A stretch of DNA of 64,000 nucleotides from positions 1 through 64,000 of the forward strand of contig NZ_KB905023.1 of assembly GCF_000377405.1 (NCBI RefSeq), read 5' to 3'. The position numbers were made by a program, and so were the translations under genes. The notes under the pieces were generated by a model. The model did no database searches. It saw only the letters and a program-made list of their open reading frames with translations, and was not told the DNA's origin. Below are positions 25,453-36,412 of the stretch, in pieces. Source of the DNA: Thioalkalivibrio sp. ALE31. GTDB taxonomy: Bacteria; Pseudomonadota; Gammaproteobacteria; Ectothiorhodospirales; Ectothiorhodospiraceae. Each line of letters starts with the position of its first letter. Position 1 is the stretch's first letter.

Positions 25453-26928
25453 CTACTCCAGCGGCTGCTGGCGCGAGTGCCGGAACTGCTCCTGCACCGA
25501 GGCGGAAGGCTTGCCGGTCAGCAGGCTCACCACGACGATGGCCACGGTCGCGAAGATAAAGCCGGGCAGCAACTCGTAGACGTCGAACAGCCCGCCCTCG
25601 GCCTGGTTCCAGAGGATCACGGTAACCGCGCCGACCACCATGCCGGCCAGCGCCCCGTTGCGCGTCATCCGCGACCAGTACAGCGCGAGGATGATCACCG
25701 GGCCAAAGGCCGCGCCAAAGCCACCCCAGGCGTAGGCCACCAGGTCCAGTACCCCGGCCTCCGGCGCCATTGCCAGCAGCAGGGCCACCAGCGACACGCC
25801 CAGTACGGCGGCACGGCTGATCCACACCAGCTCGGTCGCCCCCGCCTCGGTGCGCAGGATGCCGCGGTAGAAATCGTTGGTGATCGCACTGGCGGAGACG
25901 ATCAGCTGCGAGTCGATGGTGCTCATGATCGCGGCGAGGATCGCCGCCATCAGGATGCCCGCCACCCACGGGTTGAACAGCGCGCGGATCAGCTCGATCA
26001 GCACGGTCTCGCCGTCTGCCAGCGGCGCGTCGGCAAAGTAGGCGATCCCCATGTAGCCCGTGGCCACCGCGCCGATCAGGGCCAGGACCATCCAGGTCAT
26101 GCCGATCAGCGTGGCGCGCGGCACGTCGCGCTCGGAGCGCAGCGCCATGAAGCGCGCCAGGATATGCGGCTGGCCGAAATAGCCCAGCCCCCAGGCCAGC
26201 AGCGAGATCATGCCGAGGAAGGTCATGCCCTGCAGCACCTGCACATGCGTCGGATCCACGGCGGCGACCTCGCTCTGCACACTGCCCCAGCCACCGACCA
26301 GCACCACCGCGAACATCGGCACCACCAGGAGCGTCAGGAACATCAGGATGCCCTGCAGGAAGTCGGTCCAGCTGACCGCGAGGAAGCCGCCGAGGAAGGT
26401 ATAGCTGATGATCACGATGGCGCCGACCCACACGGCGGTCTCGTAATCCATGCCGAACGAGCTCTGGAACAGCAGACCGCCCCCGACCAGCCCGGCCGAG
26501 ATATACAGGGTGAAGAACACCAGGATCACGATCGCGGAGACCACGCGCAGGATACGCGTGCGGTCCTCGAAGCGGTTCTCGAGGAAGTCCGGGATGGTCA
26601 GGGAGTCCTTCGCCAGCGCGGTGAAGCGGCGCAGACGCCCGGCCACGAACAGCCAGTTCAGCAGCGCACCGACCACCAGCCCGACCCCGATCCACAACTC
26701 GGACAGGCCGGACACGTAGATCGCACCGGGGAGCCCCAGCAGCAGCCACCCACTCATGTCCGAGGCCCCGGCACTCAGCGCGGCCACCCCCGGTCCCAGG
26801 CGGCGCCCGCCGAGCACATAGTCCGACAGCGTGGTGGTCGTGCGGTAGGCCGCGATCCCGAGGATCAGCATCGCCGCCAGATAGGCGGCAAAGGTCACCA
26901 GGGTGGGCATCGGCATGTTGATCTCCAT
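25453..26928 (-). CDS. putP: Sodium/proline symporter PutP
   Basis: This 491-residue solute:sodium symporter has about 13 membrane spans. PutP-type motifs include the N-terminal SAGASDMSGWLLLGLPGAIY and the central WGLGYFGQPHILARFMA, which are characteristic of proline carriers. AGGAG is 7 bp before the ATG at 26928. It lies just downstream of putA on the same strand, separated by about 130 bp. Together they import and catabolise proline, a common carbon/nitrogen source and compatible solute. Its stop lies immediately beside the convergent GIY-YIG gene's stop. Confidence 0.93.
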   Translation of the reverse strand: MEINMPMPTLVTFAAYLAAMLILGIAAYRTTTTLSDYVLGGRRLGPGVAALSAGASDMSGWLLLGLPGAIYVSGLSELWIGVGLVVGALLNWLFVAGRLRRFTALAKDSLTIPDFLENRFEDRTRILRVVSAIVILVFFTLYISAGLVGGGLLFQSSFGMDYETAVWVGAIVIISYTFLGGFLAVSWTDFLQGILMFLTLLVVPMFAVVLVGGWGSVQSEVAAVDPTHVQVLQGMTFLGMISLLAWGLGYFGQPHILARFMALRSERDVPRATLIGMTWMVLALIGAVATGYMGIAYFADAPLADGETVLIELIRALFNPWVAGILMAAILAAIMSTIDSQLIVSASAITNDFYRGILRTEAGATELVWISRAAVLGVSLVALLLAMAPEAGVLDLVAYAWGGFGAAFGPVIILALYWSRMTRNGALAGMVVGAVTVILWNQAEGGLFDVYELLPGFIFATVAIVVVSLLTGKPSASVQEQFRHSRQQPLE

Positions 26929-27059
26929 GGAGAGTCTCCTCGTATCAGGCCGATGGCCCTTGTTGTTGTGGTACTCGGTCGCGTCTCGATCAAGTGTAGA
27001 GGACGCCGTGCCGCCCGGCGGCCTCGCGTCGTCAGTGCGGCGTGATCCTCACGCTCTGC

Positions 27060-30000
27060 TCAGTCGGCCGCCGCCAGCAGGCTGGCGTTGCCGCCGGCGG
27101 CCGTCGTATCGATGCACAGGTGGCGCTCCACCACAAAGCGTTCGGGCGCGATCAGGGCGGTTTCCAGCGCAACGATCGGCCCGTCCCGCTGTGCCAGCGC
27201 CTGACGCAGCGCTCGGGTCCAGTCGCTCACGCCGGCTGCGGCCACCGCGACCAGCCCCTCCAGCGCAGCCAGCGCGTCCGGTTCCAGCGCGCCATCGATC
27301 CCGACCAGCGGCACACCCTCCCCGCGCAACGCGCGCGCCGCGCGCTCGGCCCCCGGTGCCAGCATGATCACGGGGCAGCCCGCCCCCAGCGCCTGCACCG
27401 CCTGCGCCAGCGAGACCTCCGCACCCGGCCCCAGGCACAGCACCGGGCCGCGGGGGTACAGGCGCAGACGATTGCTCTCGCCGGTCGGGCCCGGCAGCGT
27501 ATGCGGGCTGGTGTCGAAGGCCGCAGTCTCCGCCAGGGCCTTGCGCAGCAGCCCCGTGCGCTCGGGCAGCGCCTTGCGCAGTACGTGCATGCGGTCGGTA
27601 CGCTCGGCCCAGCCGCTCGCGTCCAGGGCATCCAGGGCCTGTTGCAGGCGCTGCGGGGCCACCCATTCCGCCTGCGCGCCCGCCTCCGGCGGGTCCGGCC
27701 GCTCCGCGGCAATGGACGTGCGACGGGCAAAGCGCGTCAGGTACAGCGGCCCGCCCGCCTTCGGCCCGGTGCCGGAGAGCCCCTCTCCGCCGAACGGCTG
27801 CGAGCCGACGATGGCGCCGATCTGGTTGCGATTGACGTACTGGTTGCCCACGCGCAGGCGTTCCACCACCTGCTGCACGCGGTCGTCGATGCGGGTATGC
27901 AGACCGAAGGTCAGGCCATAGCCGCGGGCGTTGATGGCATCCACCACCGCATCCAGCTCGCGGGCCCGAAAGCGCGCCACGTGCAGCACCGGCCCGAACA
28001 CTTCGCGCTCCAGCTCGCCGATCCCGGACAACCGGACGATGGACGGTGCGACAAAGCGGCCGTGCTCCGGTACCGGGAGGGACTTCAGCAGCCGCCCCTG
28101 CTCCTCCTGCGTCCGCAGGTAGTCGCAGATATCCACCTGGGCCTCAGCATCGATCACCGGCGAGACGTCGGTCGCCAGCTGCCAGGGATCGCCGATGCTC
28201 AGCGCGTCCATCGCGCCCTGCAGCATCTCCAGCAGGCGGTCGTAGGCCTCGTCCTGCACGTAGAGCATGCGCAGCGCCGAGCAGCGCTGCCCGGCGGACT
28301 GGAAGGCGGAGGCCAGGATGTCGCGCACCGCCTGCTCGGTCAGCGCGGAGCTGTCCACGATCATCGCGTTCAACCCGCCGGTCTCCGCGATCAGGACCGC
28401 ATCCGGCCCGGCGTTGTCCGCCAGGCTGCGGTGGATCAACTGCGCGACCTCGGTGGAGCCGGTAAAGCAGACCCCGGCAATGCGCGGGTCGGCGGTCAGC
28501 GGCCCGCCCACCGTCGGGCCATCGCCCGGCAGCAGCTGCAGGGCCGACTGCGGGAGACCGGCCGCACGCATCAGCTCGACCGCGCGGGCGGCGATCAGCG
28601 GGGTCTGCTCGGCCGGCTTGGCGACCACGGTATTGCCCATGGCCAGGGCCGCGGCGACCTGCCCGGTGAAGATCGCCAGGGGGAAATTCCACGGACTGAT
28701 GCAGACGAACACGCCGCGTGGCTCCAGCTCCGCCTCCTGCCCCAGGCGTTCGGCCTCGCCCGCGTAGTAGCGCAGGAAATCGGCCGCCTCGCGCACCTCG
28801 GCAATGCCGTCCCAGACGGTCTTCCCGGCCTCGCGGTTGGCCAGTGCGATCAGTTCCGGGGCATGTTCCTCGTAGCGGTCCGCGATCGCGCGCAGCAGAT
28901 CGGCGCGCGCCGTCACCGGGTGCGCCGACCAGTCGACGAACCCGGACAGGGCCGTGTCTAGCGCCTGTTCGACCTCCGCCGCCGTGGCCTCGCGGACCTC
29001 GCCGACCACGGCACCGGGATCGGAGGGGGAGACCGCAACGCGCGGCGCGCCCTGCGCCGCGTGACCTTCCACCAGCATGGGTGCGGCCTGCCACTGCGTC
29101 TGCGCGAACGCCTCGCGCGCGGCCAGCAGCGGCAGGATGGAGGCCGGCTCGTTGACGCGGTACCCGCGCGAGTTCTGTCGCTGTGGCCGGTAGAGATCGA
29201 CCGGGTCACGGATGGCCGGGTTGGCCACGGCGTCGCCCAGCGCGTCCAGGTCGGCGATGGGATCGCGCGCGATCTCCGCGGGCGGGATGCTGCTGTCCAC
29301 CACCTGGTTGACGAACGAGCTGTTGGCGCCATTCTCCAGCAGGCGCCGCACCAGGTAGGCCAGCAGGTCGCGGTGCGCCCCCACCGGCGCGTAGATGCGG
29401 CAGCGGGTGCCGGCCGTCGCCTTGACGATCGCGTGCACCGACTCCCCCATGCCGTGCAGGCGCTGGAATTCGAAGCCGTCACGGGCGTCGCCGGCCATCG
29501 CCAGCACCGCCGCGCAGGTGTGCGCATTGTGGGTAGCAAACTGCGGGTAGATGCGGTCGCGCCGGTCCAGCAGCATCTGCGCACAGGCGATGTAGCTGAC
29601 ATCCGTGTTGACCTTGCGGGTGAAGACCGGGAAGCGTTCCACGCCCAGCTCCTGGGCCTGCTTGATCTCGGTATCCCAGTAGGCGCCCTTGACCAGACGC
29701 ACCATGATGCGCCGGTCCAGCCGCTGCGCCAGCGCATACAGCGCCTCGATCACCGGGGCCGCGCGGCGGCCGTAGGCCTGTACGACCACGCCAAAGCCGT
29801 CCCAGCCCTCCAGCTCCGGGTCCGCCAGCAGGGCCTCGATCACGTCCAGCGACAGGTCCAGACGGTCCTGCTCCTCGGCGTCGATATTGAACCCGATGCC
29901 GGCGCGCGCGGCCTGACGCGCCAGCTCCTGCGCCCGCGGCACCAGCTCCGCCATGACCGTCGCGCGCTGGGTGTACTCGTAGCGCGGGTGCAGCGCGGAG

Positions 30001-30755
30001 AGCTTGACCGAGATGCCGGGGCTGGAGCGCACGTCGCCTTGCGCCTGGTTCGCGATCTCGGCGATCGCCGTGGCATAGGCCTGGTGATAGCGGCGGGCAT
30101 CGGCATCGGTGCGCGCGGCCTCGCCCAGCATGTCGTAGGAATAGGTGTAGCCCTCGTGTTCCCTCTCGCGGGCATTGCGCATGCCCTGGGCGATGGTCTC
30201 GCCAAGCACGAACTGGCGACCGAGCAGCTTCATCGACTGCGCGACGGCCGTGCGCACCAGCGGCTCGCCGACACGCCGGATCAGGCCGCGCAGCGCGGCG
30301 GCCGGGCGCTGCGGATCATCGTTCAGCACCTTGCCGGTCAGCATCAGCGCCCAGGTCGAGGTATTCACCAGCGGGGACGATGAATGCCCGAGGTGGGCCG
30401 CCCAGTCGGAGGGCTCGATCTTGTCCTGGATCAGCTCATCGATGGTCTCGGCATCCGGCACCCGCAGCAGCGCCTCCGCCAGGCACATCAGGCCGACTCC
30501 CTCCTCGGTGGACAGGCCGTACTCGGCCAGGAAGCTCTCCATCATCGACGGCGTGGTCTCGGCGCGTACCCGCTCGACGATGCGCGCGGCCTCCGCCGCG
30601 ATGCGGGCGCGGGCCTCGGCATCCAGCCGGATGCCGCCACGCAACTCCCGCAGTACGGCCGCCTCGTCGGCCGTGTAGGCCTCACGGATGCGGGCGCGGT
30701 GGGGATCGGACGCCGGGTCGCGTGTCGGGTGCGGGCGGGTGTGGGGCTGCGTCAT
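27060..30755 (-). CDS. putA: Bifunctional proline/P5C dehydrogenase PutA (no DNA-binding domain)
   Basis: This 1231-residue enzyme oxidises proline to glutamate in two steps. The N-terminal part (about 60-500) is the FAD-dependent proline dehydrogenase barrel (VRLVKGAYWDTEIKQAQELG). The middle (about 530-1030) is the NAD-dependent P5C dehydrogenase, with catalytic Cys in SAGQRCSALRMLYV. A C-terminal ALDH-like domain of about 180 residues closes it. The ribbon-helix-helix domain found at the start of the E. coli protein is absent, so it should not repress its own operon. AGGAG precedes the ATG. Confidence 0.95.
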   Translation of the reverse strand: MTQPHTRPHPTRDPASDPHRARIREAYTADEAAVLRELRGGIRLDAEARARIAAEAARIVERVRAETTPSMMESFLAEYGLSTEEGVGLMCLAEALLRVPDAETIDELIQDKIEPSDWAAHLGHSSSPLVNTSTWALMLTGKVLNDDPQRPAAALRGLIRRVGEPLVRTAVAQSMKLLGRQFVLGETIAQGMRNAREREHEGYTYSYDMLGEAARTDADARRYHQAYATAIAEIANQAQGDVRSSPGISVKLSALHPRYEYTQRATVMAELVPRAQELARQAARAGIGFNIDAEEQDRLDLSLDVIEALLADPELEGWDGFGVVVQAYGRRAAPVIEALYALAQRLDRRIMVRLVKGAYWDTEIKQAQELGVERFPVFTRKVNTDVSYIACAQMLLDRRDRIYPQFATHNAHTCAAVLAMAGDARDGFEFQRLHGMGESVHAIVKATAGTRCRIYAPVGAHRDLLAYLVRRLLENGANSSFVNQVVDSSIPPAEIARDPIADLDALGDAVANPAIRDPVDLYRPQRQNSRGYRVNEPASILPLLAAREAFAQTQWQAAPMLVEGHAAQGAPRVAVSPSDPGAVVGEVREATAAEVEQALDTALSGFVDWSAHPVTARADLLRAIADRYEEHAPELIALANREAGKTVWDGIAEVREAADFLRYYAGEAERLGQEAELEPRGVFVCISPWNFPLAIFTGQVAAALAMGNTVVAKPAEQTPLIAARAVELMRAAGLPQSALQLLPGDGPTVGGPLTADPRIAGVCFTGSTEVAQLIHRSLADNAGPDAVLIAETGGLNAMIVDSSALTEQAVRDILASAFQSAGQRCSALRMLYVQDEAYDRLLEMLQGAMDALSIGDPWQLATDVSPVIDAEAQVDICDYLRTQEEQGRLLKSLPVPEHGRFVAPSIVRLSGIGELEREVFGPVLHVARFRARELDAVVDAINARGYGLTFGLHTRIDDRVQQVVERLRVGNQYVNRNQIGAIVGSQPFGGEGLSGTGPKAGGPLYLTRFARRTSIAAERPDPPEAGAQAEWVAPQRLQQALDALDASGWAERTDRMHVLRKALPERTGLLRKALAETAAFDTSPHTLPGPTGESNRLRLYPRGPVLCLGPGAEVSLAQAVQALGAGCPVIMLAPGAERAARALRGEGVPLVGIDGALEPDALAALEGLVAVAAAGVSDWTRALRQALAQRDGPIVALETALIAPERFVVERHLCIDTTAAGGNASLLAAAD

Positions 30756-30851
30756 CGGCCTGCTCCTGCGGTGCCGGGGTTGGCTCGACCGGGCGCCGGC
30801 CTCTGACTGGAAGCATAGACGGGCGCGTCCGGGGTCCTCGGGGCCTCAGGG

Positions 30852-31502
30852 TCACAGATGCCCCGTCTTCACGTAGATCAGGGTCTCCTGTTCCACCCAG
30901 GGGTTGTGTTCGCTCAGGTGCGGGTTGCGCATCCACGTGCCGGCGGGGTAGCGCCCGTGCTCGTCGATGAACTCGCCGGACAGCACCAGGATCTCCTCCC
31001 CGCCCCAGTGCCGATGGGGCTGGAAGTGCTCGCCGGCTGGCCAGTGCACCAGTGCGGTGTGCTCGGTCCCGAAGCTGTGCAGATGCACGACCCGCAGCCC
31101 GCCAATGCCCGGCTGGAACGGCGCCGAACGGGTATCCACCACCACCTTGTCGCGGTCCTCCGGGGCGAACTGCTCGAGCTTCACGAACAATGTGCAGCCG
31201 GGGTCCGAATGCGGCGCGTGGCGGGAACCGGGCGGGTTGCGCAGGTAGGTGCCAGCGGGATAGTCCCCGGCCTCGTCAGAGAACACGCCGTCGAGTACCA
31301 GGATCTCTTCGCCCAGCGCGTGGGTGTGCGGCGGGAAGCGGGCTCCGGGCTGGAACTGCACGACGCTGGTGGCGCGGCCCGCTTCCGCCAGCTCGCGTTC
31401 CAGCGGCTTGCGCACCACGCCGTAGGCGCGGCTGCCGCTCCACGACATGGCGGCCGTCTCCTCCACCACCGGCTGCTGCAGATCCAGATTCAGGGCTTCC
31501 AT
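30852..31502 (-). CDS. ChrR-type bicupin protein
   Basis: This 216-residue protein is made of two cupin domains. Each has a metal-binding motif: PPHTHALGEEILVLDG (about residues 57-72) and QPHRHWGGEEILVLSG (about 161-176). This type matches the C-terminal cupin domain of ChrR anti-sigma factors, but the zinc-binding N-terminal anti-sigma domain is missing. The protein may be a metal-dependent dioxygenase-like or sensory protein. It lies downstream of a His-tailed Spy-like gene on the same strand. No sigma factor gene is present. Confidence 0.82.
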   Translation of the reverse strand: MEALNLDLQQPVVEETAAMSWSGSRAYGVVRKPLERELAEAGRATSVVQFQPGARFPPHTHALGEEILVLDGVFSDEAGDYPAGTYLRNPPGSRHAPHSDPGCTLFVKLEQFAPEDRDKVVVDTRSAPFQPGIGGLRVVHLHSFGTEHTALVHWPAGEHFQPHRHWGGEEILVLSGEFIDEHGRYPAGTWMRNPHLSEHNPWVEQETLIYVKTGHL

Positions 31503-31571
31503 CGCGCGCTCCGTTCATCTCCCCAGTCGAACACGCGACCCGCTGTTAGTTCCTGGACAGGGAGCAGGCCC

Positions 31572-32174
31572 TCAGTGGTGGTGCCCTTCGTGCCCCGGAT
31601 GATGACCGTGATGGTCGTGATGGCCGCCCCCGGAATACGCCCCTGGCGAGCCACCGGACTCGCCCTGATAGCCGCGGGCCTCGCGATAGCGCGCCTTCTG
31701 CTCCGCGTCGAGCAGCGCGTCCATCTCCAGGTGGTAGGACAGATGCACGTGGCGCAGGCGGCCACGCAGCTCGCCGATCTCGACGGTCAGCGCCTCAATG
31801 GTCGCGCTGCTGATCCCGCCCTCCGCGAAGCGCGCATCCAGCTCCCGCTCCCGCTCCACGATGCGCCGGCCAAGATCCCGCGCCTGCTCCCGCATCGCCT
31901 CGAACAGGCGCTCGGTCTCGCGCCGCTGCTCGGGCGTCAGCTCCAGCGAGTCGGCCAGCTCCAGCACATGCATCGGCCCCGGATAGCCATGCAGCTCGGC
32001 CGGCAGAGCCATGCCCATACCCCGACCTTCGAGCAGATCCTCGGTCTCCTGCGCGGAGAGTGCCTTGATCTCGCGTGCCTGCAATTCGGCGTACGGATTG
32101 GCCGCAGCCGGCGCCGCAACGACCAGTGCAAGCCCCACAACCAACCACCCGGAAGAACGGAGTACGCGATGCAT
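31572..32174 (-). CDS. Spy/CpxP-like periplasmic protein with His-rich tail
   Basis: This 200-residue exported protein has a signal peptide ending AAPAAANP (residues ~1-25) and a central helical domain carrying LTPEQRRETERLFEAM, the LTxxQ-type motif of the Spy/CpxP/zinc-resistance superfamily. A second LTVEIGELRG...LLDAEQKARY block follows. The tail is very rich in His and Gly (GGHHDHHGHHPGHEGHHH) and should bind metal ions. The start at 32174 begins the signal peptide. It is probably a chaperone or metal sensor in the periplasm, transcribed upstream of the bicupin gene. Confidence 0.82.
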   Translation of the reverse strand: MHRVLRSSGWLVVGLALVVAAPAAANPYAELQAREIKALSAQETEDLLEGRGMGMALPAELHGYPGPMHVLELADSLELTPEQRRETERLFEAMREQARDLGRRIVERERELDARFAEGGISSATIEALTVEIGELRGRLRHVHLSYHLEMDALLDAEQKARYREARGYQGESGGSPGAYSGGGHHDHHGHHPGHEGHHH

Positions 32175-32301
32175 GATGGAACCCTCGACGGTAAAAAGTG
32201 TTCGCATTGTAGATCGCTGGCGATCTCGGGGCGCGGGATCACTACGGGACGTCTAGACTCCAGAGCGGCACCCAAAACAACCAAAACAGAAAGGACGCGA
32301 C

Positions 32302-33663
32302 ATGCTGATTATCGGACTGATTGTGGTCGTTGCCGCGCTGGTGTTCGCCACGGCGAAACTGCGCGTGCACCCGTTCCTGGCCCTGCTGATCGCCGCCTTT
32401 GTGATGGCGATCATCGGCGGCATCGCCCCGCGCGAGGCCATCAGCGTCATCAACGACGGCTTCGGCAGCACCCTGGGCTATATCGGCATCGTGATCGCGC
32501 TGGGCACGATCATCGGGGTCATCCTCGACCGCACCGGCGCCGCCGTGGTCATGGCGGAGGCAATCATCCACACGCTGTCCGACCGCTTCCCCACCCTGAC
32601 GGTCTCGATCATCGGCTACATCGTGTCCATCCCGGTGTTCTGCGACTCGGGCTACGTGATCCTGAACTCGCTGAAGAATGCCCTGGCCAAGACCGCCGGT
32701 ATCTCGGTGGTCGCCATGAGTGTCGCGCTGGCCACCGGCCTGTTCGCCACCCACAACTTCGTACCGCCCACCCCCGGCCCGATCGCGGCCGCCAGCAATG
32801 TCGGCATCGCCGATGCGCTGGGCCTGGTGATTCTGGTCGGCCTGTTCGTGTCCGCGGTGGCGGCCGCCGTCGGCTGGCTGTGGGCCAGCCGCTACGCGAA
32901 GGCCAACGACGACGAGCTGCTGGAACCGGACCCGATCAGCGAGGCCACTGGTCAGGAGATCGAGAAGGAAGAGATCAAGCTGGAACATCGCCCGACGACC
33001 CTGGGCGCCTTCATGCCCATCCTGGCGCCGATCGTGTTGATCTCCATCGGCTCGGTGGCCGCGCTGGCCACCCGCGATACCGACCCCGGCATGCTCGCCG
33101 CGGCCCTGATCTTCCTCGGCACCCCGGTGGTGGCGCTGGCGATCGGCGTGATCTTCGCGCTGCTGCTGATCAAGGGGGCCGGCATCAAGGACCGCTTCCA
33201 CCAGATGACGGTGGACGCGATCCTGCTGGCCGCGCCGATCATCCTGATCACCGGCGCGGGCGGCGCCTTCGGCAACGTGCTGCGCGAGACCCCGATCGGC
33301 GATCAGCTGGGCGACCTGCTGAGCGGGCTGGGCCTGGGCCTGCTGGTACCGTTCCTGATCGCGGCCGCACTGAAATCCGCGCAGGGCTCGTCCACCGTGG
33401 CACTGGTCACCGCGTCCAGCATGATCGCGCCGATGCTGGCCTCGCTGGGCCTGGATTCCACCATGGGCATGGTCCTGGCGGTGATGGCCGTGGGTGCCGG
33501 CGCGATGACCGTCTCGCACGCCAACGACAGCTTCTTCTGGGTGGTCACCCAGTTCAGCCGCATGAAGGTGTCCACCGCGTACAAGGCGTTCACCACCGCT
33601 ACGCTGCTGCAGGGCATCAGCGCGATGATCACCATCTACATCCTGGGGCTCATCTTTGTCTAG
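32302..33663 (+). CDS. GntP-family gluconate/glycerate permease
   Basis: This 453-residue carrier is of the GntP (gluconate:H+ symporter) family. It has about 12-14 membrane spans, the conserved start LRVHPFLALLIAAFVMAIIG, and FVPPTPGPIAAA and AQGSSTVALVTASSMIAP motifs. AAAGGA precedes the ATG. The next gene is a glycerate kinase overlapping its end, which suggests glycerate or a related sugar acid as the substrate rather than gluconate. Confidence 0.9.
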   Translation: MLIIGLIVVVAALVFATAKLRVHPFLALLIAAFVMAIIGGIAPREAISVINDGFGSTLGYIGIVIALGTIIGVILDRTGAAVVMAEAIIHTLSDRFPTLTVSIIGYIVSIPVFCDSGYVILNSLKNALAKTAGISVVAMSVALATGLFATHNFVPPTPGPIAAASNVGIADALGLVILVGLFVSAVAAAVGWLWASRYAKANDDELLEPDPISEATGQEIEKEEIKLEHRPTTLGAFMPILAPIVLISIGSVAALATRDTDPGMLAAALIFLGTPVVALAIGVIFALLLIKGAGIKDRFHQMTVDAILLAAPIILITGAGGAFGNVLRETPIGDQLGDLLSGLGLGLLVPFLIAAALKSAQGSSTVALVTASSMIAPMLASLGLDSTMGMVLAVMAVGAGAMTVSHANDSFFWVVTQFSRMKVSTAYKAFTTATLLQGISAMITIYILGLIFV

Positions 33664-34855
33664 GGGGACGCGGACTAATCGGCACGCTCGCGTTGGTCAT
33701 TTCCGGGTGGTGGTGTGCCCGGACAGCTACAAGGGAAGCCTCGAGGCCGAGGACGTGGCGGCCGCCATGGCCCGGGGCGTGCACGCGGCCCGCCCGGCTG
33801 CCCGGGTACGCGCCCTGCCCATGGCCGACGGTGGCGAGGGCACGGCCCGCCTGGTCAGCCATACCCTCGGCTGGGCCTGGCACCTGTCCGACGTGACCGG
33901 CCCCACCGGCAACCACTTGAGCGCTGGCTGGGGCTGCGATCATCGCGAGCGGCGCGCGGTGATCGATGTCGCCTCTGCCTGCGGCCTGGACCGGATCCCC
34001 GACGATCGCCACGACCCCTGGCAGCTCCACAGCTTCGGGGTCGGCGAACTGATGCTGGCCGCCCTGGACGCGGGCGCCGAACACCTGCTGATCGGTCTCG
34101 GCGGCAGCGGCACGGTGGACGGCGGCGCGGGCATGCTGGCCGCGCTGGGCGTGCGTTTCCTCGATGCGCAAGGGCAGCGCCTGCCGCCCCACCCCGCGGG
34201 CCTCGCGGATCTACAACGGGTGGACTTCGACACACTGGACCCGCGCCTGGCCCGCGTCGACATCACCGTCCTGAACGACGTCGACAACCCGCTGACCGGG
34301 CCGCATGGCGCGGCGGCCGTGTTCGGACCGCAAAAGGGCCTGAAGACCGCGGACATCCCGGCCATGGATGCCCACATGGAGCGCCTGGCCGCCGCCATCG
34401 AGGCCGCGGGGCAGTTGCAACGGCCCGTCGACACCCCGGGGGCCGGCGCCGCCGGCGGGCTCGGCTTCGCGCTGGACTGCGTCCTCGGCGGTCGCGCTCG
34501 CATGGGGGCCGGCTACCTGGCCGAGCTGATCGGACTGGATGCCGCGCTGCGGGAGGCCGACCTGGTCATCACTGGCGAGGGCCAGCTCGACGGCCAGACC
34601 TCGCACGGCAAGGTCGTCGCCGAGGTGGTACGCCGCACCCGCGAGCAGCAGGTGCCGGTCGTGGCGGTGGCCGGCTCCATCGCCTGCGACGCGGCCGAAC
34701 TGGCGGCCTTTGGCCTGAGCGATGCCCGCGCCCTGTGCGATGGCAGCATCACCCTGGACGAAGCCCTGGCCCACCCCGCGCGCTACATCGCCGAGCGCAC
34801 CCGCGCCCTGGTCGAGGCCCGTCAGTCGGCGAACTCGCCGTCCGCACCGGGCTGA
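33656..34855 (+). CDS. glxK: Glycerate kinase (GlxK/GarK family)
   Basis: This roughly 399-residue kinase phosphorylates D-glycerate. Conserved blocks are CPDSYKGSLEAEDVAAAM near the start, GTVDGGAGMLAALG, FGPQKGLK, and ITGEGQLDGQTSHGKVVAEV. The start is uncertain. A TTG at 33656 overlaps the permease gene by 8 bp and gives the full first strand. A GTG at 33707 would trim the strand to VVCPDS. No perfect ribosome-binding site supports either. The permease-kinase overlap implies a single glycerate-use operon. Confidence 0.88.
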   Translation: MSRGTRTNRHARVGHFRVVVCPDSYKGSLEAEDVAAAMARGVHAARPAARVRALPMADGGEGTARLVSHTLGWAWHLSDVTGPTGNHLSAGWGCDHRERRAVIDVASACGLDRIPDDRHDPWQLHSFGVGELMLAALDAGAEHLLIGLGGSGTVDGGAGMLAALGVRFLDAQGQRLPPHPAGLADLQRVDFDTLDPRLARVDITVLNDVDNPLTGPHGAAAVFGPQKGLKTADIPAMDAHMERLAAAIEAAGQLQRPVDTPGAGAAGGLGFALDCVLGGRARMGAGYLAELIGLDAALREADLVITGEGQLDGQTSHGKVVAEVVRRTREQQVPVVAVAGSIACDAAELAAFGLSDARALCDGSITLDEALAHPARYIAERTRALVEARQSANSPSAPG

Positions 34856-34932
34856 ACATCACCCCACGGAACGCGCGAGGGCAGATCCGGTCCGATGGCC
34901 CGGACGCCAAAACACCCACCAAGGAATGACCC

Positions 34933-36036
<1,104 letters not shown>

Positions 36037-36412
36037 TCCGCAGGCACGAGACCCGGGTTCCAGGGCCCTGCACACCTCAGCCCGGGTCTCGAGTCACCTC
36101 GCGCTCGCCATGCAGCGCGCAAGAGTCGGCGTCGGGTAACCCCTTCGCTCCGCTGAGGCGCGACAAGGGGCCACTCGACACCCACTGCCCCTGGCACGCG
36201 GCTGCGGCGTCAGTATTTTTTACACATCCCAACCAGCACCGCCCAAGCCCGAACTTTTACGATCAATAAATCAATATCTTGTTGATATGGCCCCTGAATT
36301 GCTTGCAGACCGCCGGGCTACGATTTTTGCTCCGGGGCACCCGCCCCGAACCGCATAAAGGAACATGACGCGAGACCCTCGGCCTCGGGTCACCTGTCGA
36401 CAAGGAAGAAAG
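36037..36412. other. Intergenic region with hairpins and a sigma-54 promoter
   Basis: No gene is present. An 11-bp perfect inverted repeat (CGAGACCCGGG at 36047-36057 and CCCGGGTCTCG at 36081-36091, 23-base loop) lies just past the OYE stop. From about 36210 to 36320 the DNA turns AT-rich, with repeated ATCAATA motifs, and carries a TGGC-N8-TTGCT promoter. A short hairpin (CGGGGC/GCCCCG) is in the leader. Confidence 0.7.
36288..36303 (+). promoter_or_regulatory. Candidate sigma-54 (RpoN) promoter of the PEP-CTERM gene
   Basis: TGGCCCCTGAATTGCT keeps the -24 GG and -12 GC with exactly 10 bases between them, and matches TGGC and TTGCT of the consensus. It lies in an AT-rich stretch 110 bp upstream of the start codon, which predicts a leader of about 100 nt. 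RpoN together with PrsK/PrsR is known to drive PEP-CTERM genes. Confidence 0.65.

Noticed and set aside
36047-36091. 11-bp hairpin as a Rho-independent terminator of the OYE gene
   Set aside because: The stem is perfect but the loop is 23 bases and no T-run follows, so I list it only as a hairpin within the intergenic entry.
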